Shown piece by piece: positions 9,425 through 18,782 of a DNA stretch of 64,000 nucleotides. The notes below the pieces were generated by a model. It did no database searches. It was given only the letters and a program-made list of their open reading frames with translations, and was not told the origin of the DNA. This DNA comes from Dictyobacter vulcani. GTDB lineage: Bacteria > Chloroflexota > Ktedonobacteria > Ktedonobacterales > Ktedonobacteraceae. Position 1 is the stretch's first letter. Each line of letters starts with the position of its first letter. The position numbers and the translations under genes are program-made. The stretch is taken from the NCBI RefSeq assembly GCF_008974265.1, contig NZ_BKZW01000002.1, positions 248,001-312,000 on the forward strand, written 5' to 3'.

Positions 9425-11485
9425 TTAGGCTCCTTTTGATACTGATGGCGCCGCTAGCTGTCTGGTCGGTGGAATTCTCTCTGGATCATCCCATAGCAGC
9501 GTAAGATAATGTCCTTGATGGCGTTGCTTTTGTCCACTTTTAATTGCGTCGTAACGCTGCTGCTTAACAAGAGCGGGAAGTTGAGATAATGGATGCTGTG
9601 AGACGAATTCAGGAAGGAATTCAGGCAGCACTTGAGGATAATCTGTTTGTTCTCTTGCCCAAAGAGCAATAGGTATTCCAGCTTCCAGGACCGCTCGGAG
9701 AACATCATCGGTCTGCGATGAACTGTTTGATGGCACAAATGTCAATGCAAGGCAGGCGATGGAATCTCCTCGTAGAATGGCAGCGAGATCCTCTAGCTCT
9801 TGATACTGCTCTTTGTCATAGATCAATGTCGCGTTATGCTTCTTACTGAGGTCCTGTTCCTCACTGCTGCAGTCCTGGAAGATTTTCCATTTATTTTTCC
9901 AGATATACCCCTGTTTGTTTCTTTGTTTGTTTCTTTTCATGCGTTCGAGTGATCGCACGACCACTTGATAATACGAACTGAGTGACTGGCGACTACTGAA
10001 ACCACGAATAGTATATTGATCTACAGGATAGGATAGCAGTTCTAATGGGAGAAAAAACTCTATCACAAGATTTGCCATTTCATCCAGAAGACAGTTTTCA
10101 CATTGCTCGAGAATGCCGTCAAGGAGGTTTGGGATATCGTCAAGTGAATACAGCTGATCAGGAACCTCTATGTCAGCGTTTTGAACCGAATTATTTTCGT
10201 CGTCTAGGAGCCAGCACTGAACAGTAAAAGCCTTATCACTTGCCTCATCAAGTGTAAGCAGCAAATAGAATGGAGTGGGCTGTCTTCGCTGTGTGGCTTT
10301 TTCTCGCAGCGCTACTTGCTGGCTCTCTGTTAAGCCAAGAGCCTTTGATCGGTGCGTAATCCAATTTCTTAATTCGTCGTGAAGTGAATCCTTTTCTCGG
10401 TCCCGGGCCTCGAAGGCAAGACGCTGCGCAAATTCAAGCAGAGGAAAGGTATCATTATTCTGAGCGGGAATTTCGGCAAGCTCTGCTAGTATTAACGAAA
10501 GTACGTTGGATACGTTATAATTACGGCGTGTAGACCAACTATCAGGGATACTATTTCTATATGCTCTTCTAAAAAGGTAATCTGGCCATTGCGCCGAATT
10601 CAGAATGTCATAGAGTTCTTGCCGTCTTGTATAGGTCACAAGCTTTTTGCCGCTTTGGCACAAATAGGTATCGAGAGCTTGCCATGGCAATGAGGCATGT
10701 TCTACCTTGTAGAGCGCATAGGCCAATTTTTCTAGGCCATCTGGATAAGCAGCATAGATGGTGACAAGATCGTGTACCTCCTCAAAGTCACTTTTTTCAC
10801 TATGTTGTGGCTTGAATTGAGACACTTCTATGGACTGACGCATCTCTTCAGGAACCTGCTGGAGTACCTGCTGGCGCGATTGCTGTGTTTGCATAGAGCG
10901 ACATTTGGAAAAGAGAGAGGTGACAGTCTGCAGGGTGTTGGGTTGACCAAAGAAGCGTTCGAAGGTAGGTTCTGACTGTGCTACGATTGTTTCTCTGATC
11001 GATTCAACTACCTGGATCCAGAGTGTATCTTGCTCTGCTTGCGACATGCGCGTAAGTGGGCGATTATTTACCGCAAGAAATTGAGCCAGCTCTGAGTGCT
11101 CAAAATCACTGGCACCAAGAATGACATTGATGATTCTGGTGCTTTTTTCTCTATGTACAGTAAACACTTGCGGTACTATGTATTCCATGATGTGATCAGA
11201 AGCAAAAAAATTTACACTGATAAGGAGAACTATAACTCTGGCAGATTGCATGGCTCGTTCTGCTTCTTCTTGCAGATGTGAGCCAGCCACAACACTATCA
11301 TCGTCCCAAATATGTATTTTGCCTGAACGGATATCAGGCTTCAGAAATTTCTTGAGTTCTTGTGAGCATTCGTGATCCTTGGGGTTACGACTGCAACAGA
11401 TGAAAACATTCGTTCGAGATGAGTGAGAAGATATATTAGCAACACCCGACGTGGCATTGAATTCCCGGTTTTCCAAATTCTGCAC
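9425..11485 (-). CDS. TIR - effector-associated domain - VMAP-C protein
   Basis: A 686-residue protein and first gene of the operon. Residues about 25-170 are a TIR domain: TNVFICCSRNPKD, an acidic WDDDSVVAGSHLQEEAERAM and VIVLLISVNFFASD followed by Glu101 where the NADase Glu is expected. Residues about 225-300 (DFEEVHDLVTIYAAYPDG and on) look like an effector-associated helical domain. The remainder is a VMAP-C type module marked by LVIEFFLPLELLSYPVDQ (about 500). The role inferred from known VMAP systems is threat sensing plus an NAD-degrading TIR output, controlled by the MoxR and vWA-like proteins encoded downstream. The start is GTG, preceded by AAGAGGAT. Domain borders are estimates. 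Confidence 0.75.
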   Translation of the reverse strand: MQNLENREFNATSGVANISSHSSRTNVFICCSRNPKDHECSQELKKFLKPDIRSGKIHIWDDDSVVAGSHLQEEAERAMQSARVIVLLISVNFFASDHIMEYIVPQVFTVHREKSTRIINVILGASDFEHSELAQFLAVNNRPLTRMSQAEQDTLWIQVVESIRETIVAQSEPTFERFFGQPNTLQTVTSLFSKCRSMQTQQSRQQVLQQVPEEMRQSIEVSQFKPQHSEKSDFEEVHDLVTIYAAYPDGLEKLAYALYKVEHASLPWQALDTYLCQSGKKLVTYTRRQELYDILNSAQWPDYLFRRAYRNSIPDSWSTRRNYNVSNVLSLILAELAEIPAQNNDTFPLLEFAQRLAFEARDREKDSLHDELRNWITHRSKALGLTESQQVALREKATQRRQPTPFYLLLTLDEASDKAFTVQCWLLDDENNSVQNADIEVPDQLYSLDDIPNLLDGILEQCENCLLDEMANLVIEFFLPLELLSYPVDQYTIRGFSSRQSLSSYYQVVVRSLERMKRNKQRNKQGYIWKNKWKIFQDCSSEEQDLSKKHNATLIYDKEQYQELEDLAAILRGDSIACLALTFVPSNSSSQTDDVLRAVLEAGIPIALWAREQTDYPQVLPEFLPEFVSQHPLSQLPALVKQQRYDAIKSGQKQRHQGHYLTLLWDDPERIPPTRQLAAPSVSKGA

Positions 11486-12043
11486 TATAATCCTCTTATT
11501 CTATTCTCAGATTGATCTCTCAAGAAAGAAAGGAGCAGGGGTGTAAGCCAGAAAGATGACAAGTTCGAGGTATTGAACTTCTTTGACTTGAATTACTTTA
11601 AGGCGATAAAATTATAGCATTCATGATTGCACTTTACAAGCGGGTAAGTAGTTATGGATTATTTATTTTGATACGCTATTATAACTCTCAGGCTACCGAA
11701 AGGTTATAGACAAAGTTGATACATAGAAAGCATGTCTGAAGAAGCAAGCAAAATCGTGTCTTGCCTGTGGAGTGTAGACACTGTTGGAAATCTATCACAT
11801 GTAATTATACGCTGAATATAGGAGCTGCAGCCAGATAGAAGCAAATAAATGTTGTGCGTTGTTGAAGACACTGACCATTTGATAGCTAGTACATAGAATA
11901 GAGATTAGTAAGTATTACTGGAGTTTTCTGTATTGAAAACTTCATAGGCCTATGCGCTTGATAGTTGTGCAGGATGGGAATATACTTGCATGTATTGATT
12001 AAAATGTATTTTTGTTATTGGAGAGTCGGAGGACGTATCTGCG
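11486..12043. other. divergent intergenic region between the VMAP operon and a TIR gene
   Basis: About 560 AT-rich bases with no long frame on either strand. It must hold the promoters of the minus-strand VMAP operon and the plus-strand TIR gene. A possible -10 for the VMAP operon is a TATAAT-like string just upstream of its start. I saw no strong inverted repeat or operator. Confidence 0.4.
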
Positions 12044-12502
12044 ATGTCTGTGGAGAAGCCTGATGCTGTTGAAATATTTATTTCATATGCCCACGAAGAT
12101 GAGCTGTTTGTGAGTGAGTTAAATAAACATTTGAGCACCTTGAGACGACAGGGGATGATTACGAGTTGGTATGATCGTGATATTGCTGCTGGCGAGGCGT
12201 GGAGTGAAGAGATTAATACACGACTAAATCGAGCAGCACTTATTCTGTTTTTGATTAGTGCTGATTTTATTAATTCTGATTATTGCTACGATGTTGAGCT
12301 GAAGCGTGCTATAGAGCGCCAGTCACGCCAGGAAGCTTGGGTGATTCCGATTATTGTACGTCCTTGTGATTGGAAAGGGACCCCGTTTGCACATTTACAA
12401 GCCTTGCCGGATGGTAGTAAAGCAGTGAGTAAATGGTCCGATCGTGATGAGGCTTTCCTGAATATCATTCGGGGTATTCGTGGGGTCCTCAGCCGTTTAT
12501 AG
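12044..12502 (+). CDS. stand-alone TIR domain protein
   Basis: A 152-residue protein that is a single TIR domain. EIFISYAHEDELFVSEL (residues 10-26) is the first strand and box 1; SWYDRDIAAGEAWSEEI is the BB-loop region; AALILFLISADFINSDYCYD then Glu85 gives the W/C-x-x-E position used as catalytic Glu in NAD-cleaving TIRs. KWSDRDEAFLNI is the final strand and helix. TIR proteins cleave NAD or make nucleotide signals in antiphage defence, usually with a sensor partner; the nearby pentapeptide and NACHT proteins are candidates. GGAGAGTCGGAGG just upstream gives a fair ribosome binding site. Confidence 0.85.
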   Translation: MSVEKPDAVEIFISYAHEDELFVSELNKHLSTLRRQGMITSWYDRDIAAGEAWSEEINTRLNRAALILFLISADFINSDYCYDVELKRAIERQSRQEAWVIPIIVRPCDWKGTPFAHLQALPDGSKAVSKWSDRDEAFLNIIRGIRGVLSRL

Positions 12503-12719
12503 TTGATGCGACGGAGCTATTGGGGATCATCATAGGATGGTTATTTGTGGATGTTTTTGTGTGGAACGATAGGAAGAGTTCTTTTTACATATGGTATCAA
12601 TATAATCGTAGCTATTGATTATTTAGGATCTGTGCTTAGGTTTTACGAGTGTGTCTCGGCTATTGGGTTTGACTATAACCATGCTAGCAAAGAAGATAGA
12701 TATTAAAGGAGGGATCCTT

Positions 12720-13805
12720 TTGGCTAATCTAGAACATGTAGAGATGCTATATCAGGGGGTAGTGTCGTGGAATGAGTGGAGAATAGAGAATCCCAATGTC
12801 GTACCAGATTTGAGAGGGGTTGATCTGAGCGGGATTGACTTGAGCCTGGAAAGCCATCTGGCTAATCTCTATAACCGATATCAGGTTGGAGGGTCAATTC
12901 AGGAGCGTTTGTGGCGTGAACGGCAATTACATCAGTCTATGCTTCGTCGAAAAGCCATGCGTAAGGCCAGGTCTTCTGGTATTAATCTTTCTGGAGCGAT
13001 GATGTCACGGGTTAATCTTGGTGGGGCGAACCTTTATAAAGCTGACTTAAGTGGTGCTGATCTAACAGAAGCAAATTTGCGATGTGCATTTTTGACTGAA
13101 TGTGATCTTAATCATGCAGATTTGAGTGGCTCTGATTTGGGAAGGGCCGCCTTTACGGGAGCTGATCTCTCTTATGCGAACCTTACTGGATGTTTCATCT
13201 ATGCTATTTCTGCCTGGGACGTTACTTTAGATCATACTATTCAATCTAACCTTGTTATTACGCGCCCATTCCAGTCGAGTATTACAGTTGATAATATTGA
13301 AGTGGCACAGTTTATTTATTTACTGTTGAGCAATGAGAAAATCCGCCATGTTATCGATACGATTACCGCTAAAATGGTATTGATTCTTGGTCGATTTACG
13401 AAGGAGCGCAAAGAAGTATTAGATGCTATTAGAGATGAGTTGCGTCAGAATGATTATTTACCAGTAATCTTTGACTTTGAAAAATCTGATAGTCACGATT
13501 TAACCCAAACTGTTTCTACGCTTGCTCAACTGGCCCATTTTATTATTGCTGATCTCACCGATCCAAGTAGTATACCCTATGAAATGGCTACAATCGTTCC
13601 AAACTGTTTTGTGCCTGTTCAACCTCTTATTTTGAGAGGTAAACACGAATTTGCTATGTTTAAGGATTTAAGATTGCGTTATCATTGGGTACTTCCTACA
13701 TATCGCTATGCAGATAAGGAAGGTTTACTGGCTTCGATCAGGAAGAGTGTTATTAAGCCTGCTGAACAAAAGGCACGGGAGTTGGTTGAGTTGAAGAATG
13801 GATGA
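12720..13805 (+). CDS. pentapeptide-repeat protein with an unrecognised C-terminal alpha/beta domain
   Basis: The frame is open from 12651, but TTG at 12720 is the better start. It lies 6-7 bases after AAAGGAGGG and gives MANLEHVEML, matching the N-termini of three relatives in this window. The protein has 361 residues. Residues 1-35 are the shared N-terminal motif (SWNEWR, then P-D-L), and a charged insertion follows (about 45-85). About 13 pentapeptide units of the A(D/N)Lxx type run from about 87 to 160. The rest is a compact alpha/beta domain marked by VLILGRFTKERKEVLDAI, YLPVIFDFEK and AHFIIADLTDPSSIP. That pattern resembles a Rossmann/TIR-like nucleotide-binding or effector fold, but I cannot name it. 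The nearest relative is the gene at 19027-20022, with the same C-terminal domain. Confidence 0.7.
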   Translation: MANLEHVEMLYQGVVSWNEWRIENPNVVPDLRGVDLSGIDLSLESHLANLYNRYQVGGSIQERLWRERQLHQSMLRRKAMRKARSSGINLSGAMMSRVNLGGANLYKADLSGADLTEANLRCAFLTECDLNHADLSGSDLGRAAFTGADLSYANLTGCFIYAISAWDVTLDHTIQSNLVITRPFQSSITVDNIEVAQFIYLLLSNEKIRHVIDTITAKMVLILGRFTKERKEVLDAIRDELRQNDYLPVIFDFEKSDSHDLTQTVSTLAQLAHFIIADLTDPSSIPYEMATIVPNCFVPVQPLILRGKHEFAMFKDLRLRYHWVLPTYRYADKEGLLASIRKSVIKPAEQKARELVELKNG

Positions 13806-13979
13806 TGCAGTTTGGTCAATTATAGTTCAAAGGTGTTTGCTATGGAAATAACGAGGGAAATATTGGATACCCTTCATTATATTAAAGACGGTGTACACTT
13901 GAGCCGGTGAAGAATTGACCGACCCCCAAGAAGGCGGTATTCTGAGGAAAATCAAAAACACAACCTCAGGAGACCGACC

Positions 13980-15229
13980 ATGCTCAGGAGTCAGACCGTG
14001 AATACGATACACGATTTGCATCAACAAGGGAAGACTGTCCAGGAAATTGCCCAGAAATTGGACATTTCGCGGACCACTGTGCGCAAATATCTCGCGCACC
14101 CAGAAGCGGTGATCCCCAAACCGCGCCCGCCTCGGCCTTCCAAGCTTGATCCGTTCAAAGAACAGATTACGCGTTGGGTGATGGAAGATCATTGCACGAA
14201 TTGTGAAGTGATCTACGCAAGGTTACAGCCGATGGGGTACACCGGCGGGATTAGTATCTTGAAGGAGTTTGTCCATCCCCTGCGACCGGCGGTGGCAGGA
14301 CATGCGCCCGTGCAACGCTATGAAACTGAGCCTGGCCAACAGGTGCAATTCGATTGGGGGAGTTCACCTATGAACAGGAGGGCATCATCCATAAATTCTA
14401 TGGCTTTACTGCCGTGCTAGGCTATTCGCGCATGCGCTTTGTGACGTTTGTGAAGCGTTGCGATACTCCGACGCTCATTCGCTCCTTGATGGAGGCGTTT
14501 GAATACTTCGGAGGCCTGACCAGGTGTGCGCTGACTGACCGCATGAAAAGCGTGTTGCTCGAAATGCAGGAGAACAAGCCCCGTTGGAATCCTCGCTTTG
14601 CTGACTTCATGGTCTCCATTGGGGTCACTGCCCGCGTCTGCAAGCCCTACACGCCACAGACGAAAGGCAAGGTCGAGCGCACCGTGAGTTATGTGAAGCA
14701 GAGCTTTTGGGCCGGGGTGACCTTCACCGATCTCGATGATCTCAATCGCCAGGCCCATCGCTGGTGTGAGCGCATCAATTCCCGCGTGCACCGCACAACC
14801 CATGCCCGCCCGGTCGATCGTTTGGAGGTGGAGAAGCTCCAACCCTTGCCTCAGGCCTTTGCCTGGGAGCGCTTTGCCACCGAAGAACGCAAAGTGACCT
14901 GGGATGGCTATGTCTCTTACGATGGCGTGCTCTACGGATTGCCAGGCAATCTGCATCTGGCTGGCAACATGGTGCAGGTTCGCGAACGCAAGGGTGTGCT
15001 CACTGTTTGGTCGCAGGGGCAAGAGGTGTTTGCCATCGAGAAGCGTCCTCGCTCACAAGAGAGTGTGCCGCATCCAGAGCAATGGACGGGTGTTCCCTCA
15101 ACCTCGGCGATCCGACGAACAGCAGCACCGTTAGGCCACCAGCAGCAGGCACCTCAGGTGCAAAGCCGGGCTCTGGCCGAGTATGATCAGTATTGTGGCG
15201 TGCCATCCGTAGCGGAGGTGGGTGCATGA
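13980..15229 (+). pseudogene. istA: IS21 transposase IstA, frameshifted
   Basis: The N-terminal part (13980 on) has the helix-turn-helix QGKTVQEIAQKLDISRTTV and reaches QVQFDWG, the start of the DDE integrase core. It then leaves frame. The second frame (from about 14354) continues EFTYEQEGIIHKFYGFTAVL without loss, carries TPQTKGKVERTVSYVKQSFW and ends at 15229. The two join exactly if the G5 run at 14356-14360 were G6. The rest of the transposase is complete, so this is either a recent one-base loss, a sequencing error, or less likely a frameshifting signal. The end overlaps istB by ATGA. Confidence 0.85.
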
Positions 15230-16020
15230 AGTCGATCACCGCGTACAAGCAACTGAACTTGACCCACCTGCAAACGGCGTTACCCCGGTTGCTGGAAACT
15301 GCCCGGCGAGAGCAGTGGACGTATGAAACCATGGTGGAGCGGGCCCTGGGCGCAGAGCTGGATGGCCGCGAGCAAAAAGCCACGGCCCGCCGTCTCAAGG
15401 CCGCACGCATTCCCAGCAAAAAGACGGTGGAGGGTTTCGACTTTTCGTTCCAACCCTCGCTCTCTGAGCGGCGCATCCGGGAGTTGGCTGATCTGTCCTT
15501 TGTGCGGACCTGCACCAATGTGGTCTTTCTGGGCCCTCCTGGAACGGGCAAGACGCATTTGAGCCTGGCTCTGGCCAATCGAGCACTGGCAGAGGGACAC
15601 ACAGTCCTGTTTACGACGCTGGCGGAACTGGCTCAGTCCCTGGAGAGCGCCTCGCATCCTGGTCTCATGCGTCAGCGCCTGCGGCGCTACATCGCGCCCA
15701 GTTTGCTCATCATTGATGAGGTGGGCTACACCAGGCTCACCGCCGAGCAGGCTCATCACTTCTTTGAGCTGGTGGCGGCTCGCTATGAGCACGGCTCCAT
15801 TATCCTGACGTCCAATACCAGCTTTACTGGCTGGGGAGCGTTACTGGGGGACGAGGTGCTGGCGACGGCTTTGCTTGACCGGCTCCTGCATCATGCAGAG
15901 GTCATCGCTATCAATGGGGGCAGTTACCGCATGAAGGAGCGCCGAACAGAGAGCCGAAGCCCCTCAACCTTGTCAGACACAGCACGGCATGCCGCCGGCG
16001 ATTTACCCACCGGCGTGTAG
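15226..16020 (+). CDS. istB: IS21 helper ATPase IstB
   Basis: A 264-residue DnaC/IstB-like AAA+ ATPase. Walker A is FLGPPGTGKTHLSLALA (about 106-122), Walker B is SLLIIDEVGYTRLT (about 162-175), and sensor 1 is IILTSNTSF. It assists IstA by selecting target DNA and forming ATP-dependent filaments. The ATG at 15226 overlaps the istA stop (ATGA), which is the normal coupling in this family. The length and motifs are intact; only its partner istA is broken. Confidence 0.9.
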   Translation: MKSITAYKQLNLTHLQTALPRLLETARREQWTYETMVERALGAELDGREQKATARRLKAARIPSKKTVEGFDFSFQPSLSERRIRELADLSFVRTCTNVVFLGPPGTGKTHLSLALANRALAEGHTVLFTTLAELAQSLESASHPGLMRQRLRRYIAPSLLIIDEVGYTRLTAEQAHHFFELVAARYEHGSIILTSNTSFTGWGALLGDEVLATALLDRLLHHAEVIAINGGSYRMKERRTESRSPSTLSDTARHAAGDLPTGV

Positions 16021-16107
16021 TCAACCGACGTTCACGATGTCGGCGTTGGGGTCGCCTGGATTCCGGCGCGGTTTGGTCGGCGTTTTCATCGCCGACGTTC
16101 TCAAAGT

Positions 16108-16584
16108 TTGTTTTTTAACGTTCGTTTGATTGGGGCGACCAATTCCAAATCGGCTCGTCATGACACCGGCCTTGACAATTATGAGTCGTATCAAAAGATT
16201 GGCCTAGTGCGTGTTCGGCAGTTGACAGAAGATGACTATCGCCAGCGACAGGGAATCATTCAGTCGCTGGAGGGACCGGAAATGTTTCGGTCGGGTGATT
16301 ATCTGGCTCGTGGCGTTCTTAATGAGGAGTGGCTCATAGCATCTGGTGGACAAATAGTGGGCTATGAACCGCTAGGCGGTCCGGATGAAGATGGTTTTAT
16401 AACATATCGCCCGAATCCGGTGACCCGCTATGCGTGCCAGATGCAAGAGCCGTTTGTAGTGAGAAAACCTAATGGAGCCATCCTTTCTGGGAAAGCTGGT
16501 GATTATCTGATTCGCATTGGTGATCGAGGGAGGATCGTTGACCGGGCTGTTTTTGAGCAGAGCTATCAACGTATAGATGTGTAA
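16108..16584 (+). CDS. PGDYG-type protein of unknown function, possibly 5' truncated
   Basis: A 158-residue frame with a TTG start directly behind the IS21 end and no good ribosome binding site, so the true 5' end may have been lost to the insertion. The C-terminal half (PNGAILSGKAGDYLIRIGD, then VFEQSYQRIDV) matches the PGDYG domain pattern. A second, weaker GDYL motif lies at about 70. The function of this domain is not known to me. It overlaps or abuts the next gene, a SLATT-like membrane protein, which suggests a two-gene unit. Confidence 0.55.
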   Translation: MFFNVRLIGATNSKSARHDTGLDNYESYQKIGLVRVRQLTEDDYRQRQGIIQSLEGPEMFRSGDYLARGVLNEEWLIASGGQIVGYEPLGGPDEDGFITYRPNPVTRYACQMQEPFVVRKPNGAILSGKAGDYLIRIGDRGRIVDRAVFEQSYQRIDV

Positions 16585-17047
16585 TAAAGATGAGAGGAAC
16601 ATCGTGGTGCAAAACCTCCAAGGAAGCAATGAAGAGCAATATATGAGGGAGCGCTGGCAAACCCAGCGGGACTACTACTCTAAAAAGGCTAGGCTCTATA
16701 AACAGAGACATCAAGGCTTATTATTAGTTAGTTCTATTGGTGCTGCTGTTGTACCTGTGCTACTGATCCTTCCGGGTATGCCTGTTATTATTCCAACCAT
16801 TATTAGTTTTGTGGTATCTCTTGCTCTTATTCTAGATAATACCTTTCATTTTGGCGATGATTGGCATTTGTTTCGACAAACTTTGGAAGCACTGAAGCAA
16901 GAGAAGACTTTGTACACGTATAACATCGAGCCATATACCGAACCTTCTAAGGCATTTCCTTTATTTGTGAGGAACTGTGAGGAAATTATGCGCATGGAAG
17001 GAAAAAATTATTTTGAACATCGTAAGACTAAAGGGAAAGAAATATAG
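16577..17047 (+). CDS. SLATT/DUF4231-like two-helix membrane protein
   Basis: Residues about 45-65 (LLLVSSIGAAVVPVLLILPG) and 68-88 (PVIIPTIISFVVSLALIL) are two adjacent membrane helices. They are preceded by a charged helix with RDYYSKKARLYKQRHQG and followed by WHLFRQTLEALKQEKTLYTY, the signature order of DUF4231/SLATT proteins. These are predicted pore-forming effectors of nucleotide-signal and other conflict systems. The ATG at 16577 overlaps the stop of the preceding gene; GTG at 16604 after GAGAGGAAC has the better ribosome binding site and may be the real start. It sits among TIR and pentapeptide genes, in keeping with a membrane-acting output. Confidence 0.7.
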   Translation: MCNKDERNIVVQNLQGSNEEQYMRERWQTQRDYYSKKARLYKQRHQGLLLVSSIGAAVVPVLLILPGMPVIIPTIISFVVSLALILDNTFHFGDDWHLFRQTLEALKQEKTLYTYNIEPYTEPSKAFPLFVRNCEEIMRMEGKNYFEHRKTKGKEI

Positions 17048-17399
17048 ATACATTCTTTTGAGATAATAAAAGGGCTTTCTTATGGTGTGTTGGTGGGAAT
17101 TTTGTGTGATGGAGGTGTGTCTGGGTAGCACAAAAGATAGTTTAGCAGGTGCCGCTGCGATCCGACTGGAATGTGGTGTGCCTGGTACGAGAGATGTTTT
17201 AGCTGCATCCTGACATGGCTGACAGATTTGTTGCTACTGATGATGGATACATCCTGAATGGTCAGGATCCCAATCGCTATTGGGGCGCACTGGGCTGGGG
17301 TGCATCCTAGAATGGGTGCGGGCAGAGCGCGTTCCACGAGCTCACTATCAAGCATGAGTTATGTGATGAATGCTTGTTAATGCAGGAGAGTAGGATGAT
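17048..17399. other. intergenic region before the pentapeptide-TIR gene
   Basis: About 350 bases without a convincing gene. A 31-codon frame at 17215-17310 (starting MADRFVATDDGYILNG) looks protein-like and may be a relic. CAGGAGAG at 17382-17389 is the ribosome binding site of the next gene. Confidence 0.35.
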
Positions 17400-18680
17400 A
17401 TGGCAGACCAAGAACATGTAGAGCTGTTGAAAAAAGGTGTTCAATCCTGGAATGCATGGCGAAAAATGCATCCTTCGATCGTTCCATATCTCAGTTATGC
17501 GGAACTCAATGGTATCAATCTTAGCGGAGCAGATCTCAATGGAGCTGATCTTCGCGAAGCCAAGCTTAATGGATCTAACCTCAGTGAAGCGAACCTTACA
17601 ACTGCCGACCTCAGTTATGCCGAACTTAGTGAAGCTGACCTTAGTAGAGCTAAGATTAATAATGCTGTCCTGTATAATGCTGAACTTGACGAGGTCCACT
17701 TCAATAATGCTAACCTTAGTAGTGCTGATCTTTGCAATGCCTTTCTTAAAGATGCCGATCTTACGGATGCCCGCCTTAGTTATACCAATCTCAGTGGAGC
17801 TAATCTTAGAGGCGCTAACCTTAGTGGAGCTGATCTCAGTGATGCTAATCTCAATGGCGCCGAACTCAGTGGAGCTAATCTTAGAGATGTCAATTTCAGA
17901 GATGCTAACCTTGAAGATGCCAGTCTTAAAGATGCAGATCTTAGGGGAGCCCAGTTCAGGCGTACCTACCTTGTTGATGCCTATCTTGGGGGGGCCGACT
18001 TCAGCTATGCAACTATCAGTGAGACTGATTTTGGGGATAGAGATATGCGTGAAATCAAAGGGCTTGAGATAGCTAAGCATGATGGACCATCTCCGTTGAG
18101 CATTAACAGTGTGTATCTTTCTGGAGGAGATATTCCGGAAGCATTCCTACGAGGGACAGGAGCGCCTGATACTTTTATTGAGTATATGCGTTCGTTGGTT
18201 GCAAAGCCGATTGAATACTACACCTGTTTTATTAGTTATTCCAGTAAGGATGAAGAGTTTGCACAGCGGTTGTATGCAGATTTGCAGGCCCGAGGAGTGC
18301 GATGCTGGTTTGCACCCGAGAATTTGAGGGGTGGCGATTGGTTTGCTGATCAGATTGAAAGATCGATTCGTGTGTATGATCGGTTGATTCTCATTCTTTC
18401 AGAACATTCGGTTGAAAGTACCTGGGTGGAACATGAAGTTCGGGCTGCAATGGAGAAGGAAGAACGATTTCGATGTGAGAACCACATCAAAAAGGCGGTG
18501 CTCTTTCCGATCAAACTGGACAAGGCCATTGAAGATGCTCCAGCGCAATGGGCGGCAACGATTCGACGTGAGCGACACATGCTCAACTTTACCCAATGGA
18601 AGGAGCATCAGGCGTACATGAAAAGTTTTGAACGGCTGATGCGGGACATCAAACGGGAGGGCATGTTGGTTGAGGATTGA
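17400..18680 (+). CDS. pentapeptide-repeat protein with C-terminal TIR domain
   Basis: A 426-residue protein. Residues 1-30 are the shared N-terminal motif (VQSWNAWRKMHPSIVP). About 36 consecutive pentapeptide units (A-D/N-L-x-x) run from 31 to 215, enough for a long right-handed quadrilateral helix. A linker (DGPSPLSINSVYLSGGDIPE, about 228-247) leads to a TIR domain at 274-420: TCFISYSSKDEEFAQRL, GVRCWFAPENLRGGDWF, RLILILSEHSVESTWVEHE with the presumed catalytic Glu at 344 or 346. The repeats probably act as a protein or DNA-mimic scaffold presenting the TIR effector. The repeat DNA is internally repetitive at a 15-base period, which also creates spurious open frames. The start is well supported by CAGGAGAG. 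Confidence 0.85.
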   Translation: MADQEHVELLKKGVQSWNAWRKMHPSIVPYLSYAELNGINLSGADLNGADLREAKLNGSNLSEANLTTADLSYAELSEADLSRAKINNAVLYNAELDEVHFNNANLSSADLCNAFLKDADLTDARLSYTNLSGANLRGANLSGADLSDANLNGAELSGANLRDVNFRDANLEDASLKDADLRGAQFRRTYLVDAYLGGADFSYATISETDFGDRDMREIKGLEIAKHDGPSPLSINSVYLSGGDIPEAFLRGTGAPDTFIEYMRSLVAKPIEYYTCFISYSSKDEEFAQRLYADLQARGVRCWFAPENLRGGDWFADQIERSIRVYDRLILILSEHSVESTWVEHEVRAAMEKEERFRCENHIKKAVLFPIKLDKAIEDAPAQWAATIRRERHMLNFTQWKEHQAYMKSFERLMRDIKREGMLVED

Positions 18681-18782
18681 GATCTTTTTAAGCCTCTCCC
18701 TGAATATTATCTTATTCTTGCTGGGCTAAGGTCACCAGCCATTTTATCATGTGGCTAAACACGTCCATGGATTATTGAACAA

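Larger units (their letters stand above)
13893..16090 (+). mobile_element. IS21-family insertion sequence (ends approximate)
   Basis: The istA/istB pair with a 4-base ATGA overlap defines an IS21-type element. The left end is placed at a TGTACACTTGAGCC string at 13893, because IS21 ends usually begin TG and lie about 70-100 bases before istA. The right end lies shortly after istB, where GTCGGCG/CGCCGAC repeats occur (about 16035-16100), but I found no clean matching inverted repeat or target duplication. Both boundaries are therefore uncertain. GC content is visibly higher than in the neighbouring genes, consistent with recent arrival. Confidence 0.65.

Noticed and set aside
14417..15602. Long minus-strand frames inside the IS21 element
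   Set aside because: Shadows of the GC-rich istA/istB genes, whose products are clearly the real ones.
17215..17310. 31-codon frame MADRFVATDDGYILNG and on
   Set aside because: Protein-like but too short and without a ribosome binding site; noted only as a possible relic.
17400..18045. Possible CRISPR or satellite repeat because of regular spacing
   Set aside because: The 15-base periodicity encodes pentapeptides; there are no constant repeats with unique spacers.
17437..18080. Long open frames on both strands overlapping the pentapeptide-TIR gene
   Set aside because: They arise from the 15-base periodic DNA of the pentapeptide repeats and have low-complexity Ile/Ser/Leu/Met content; the in-frame product has clear domains.
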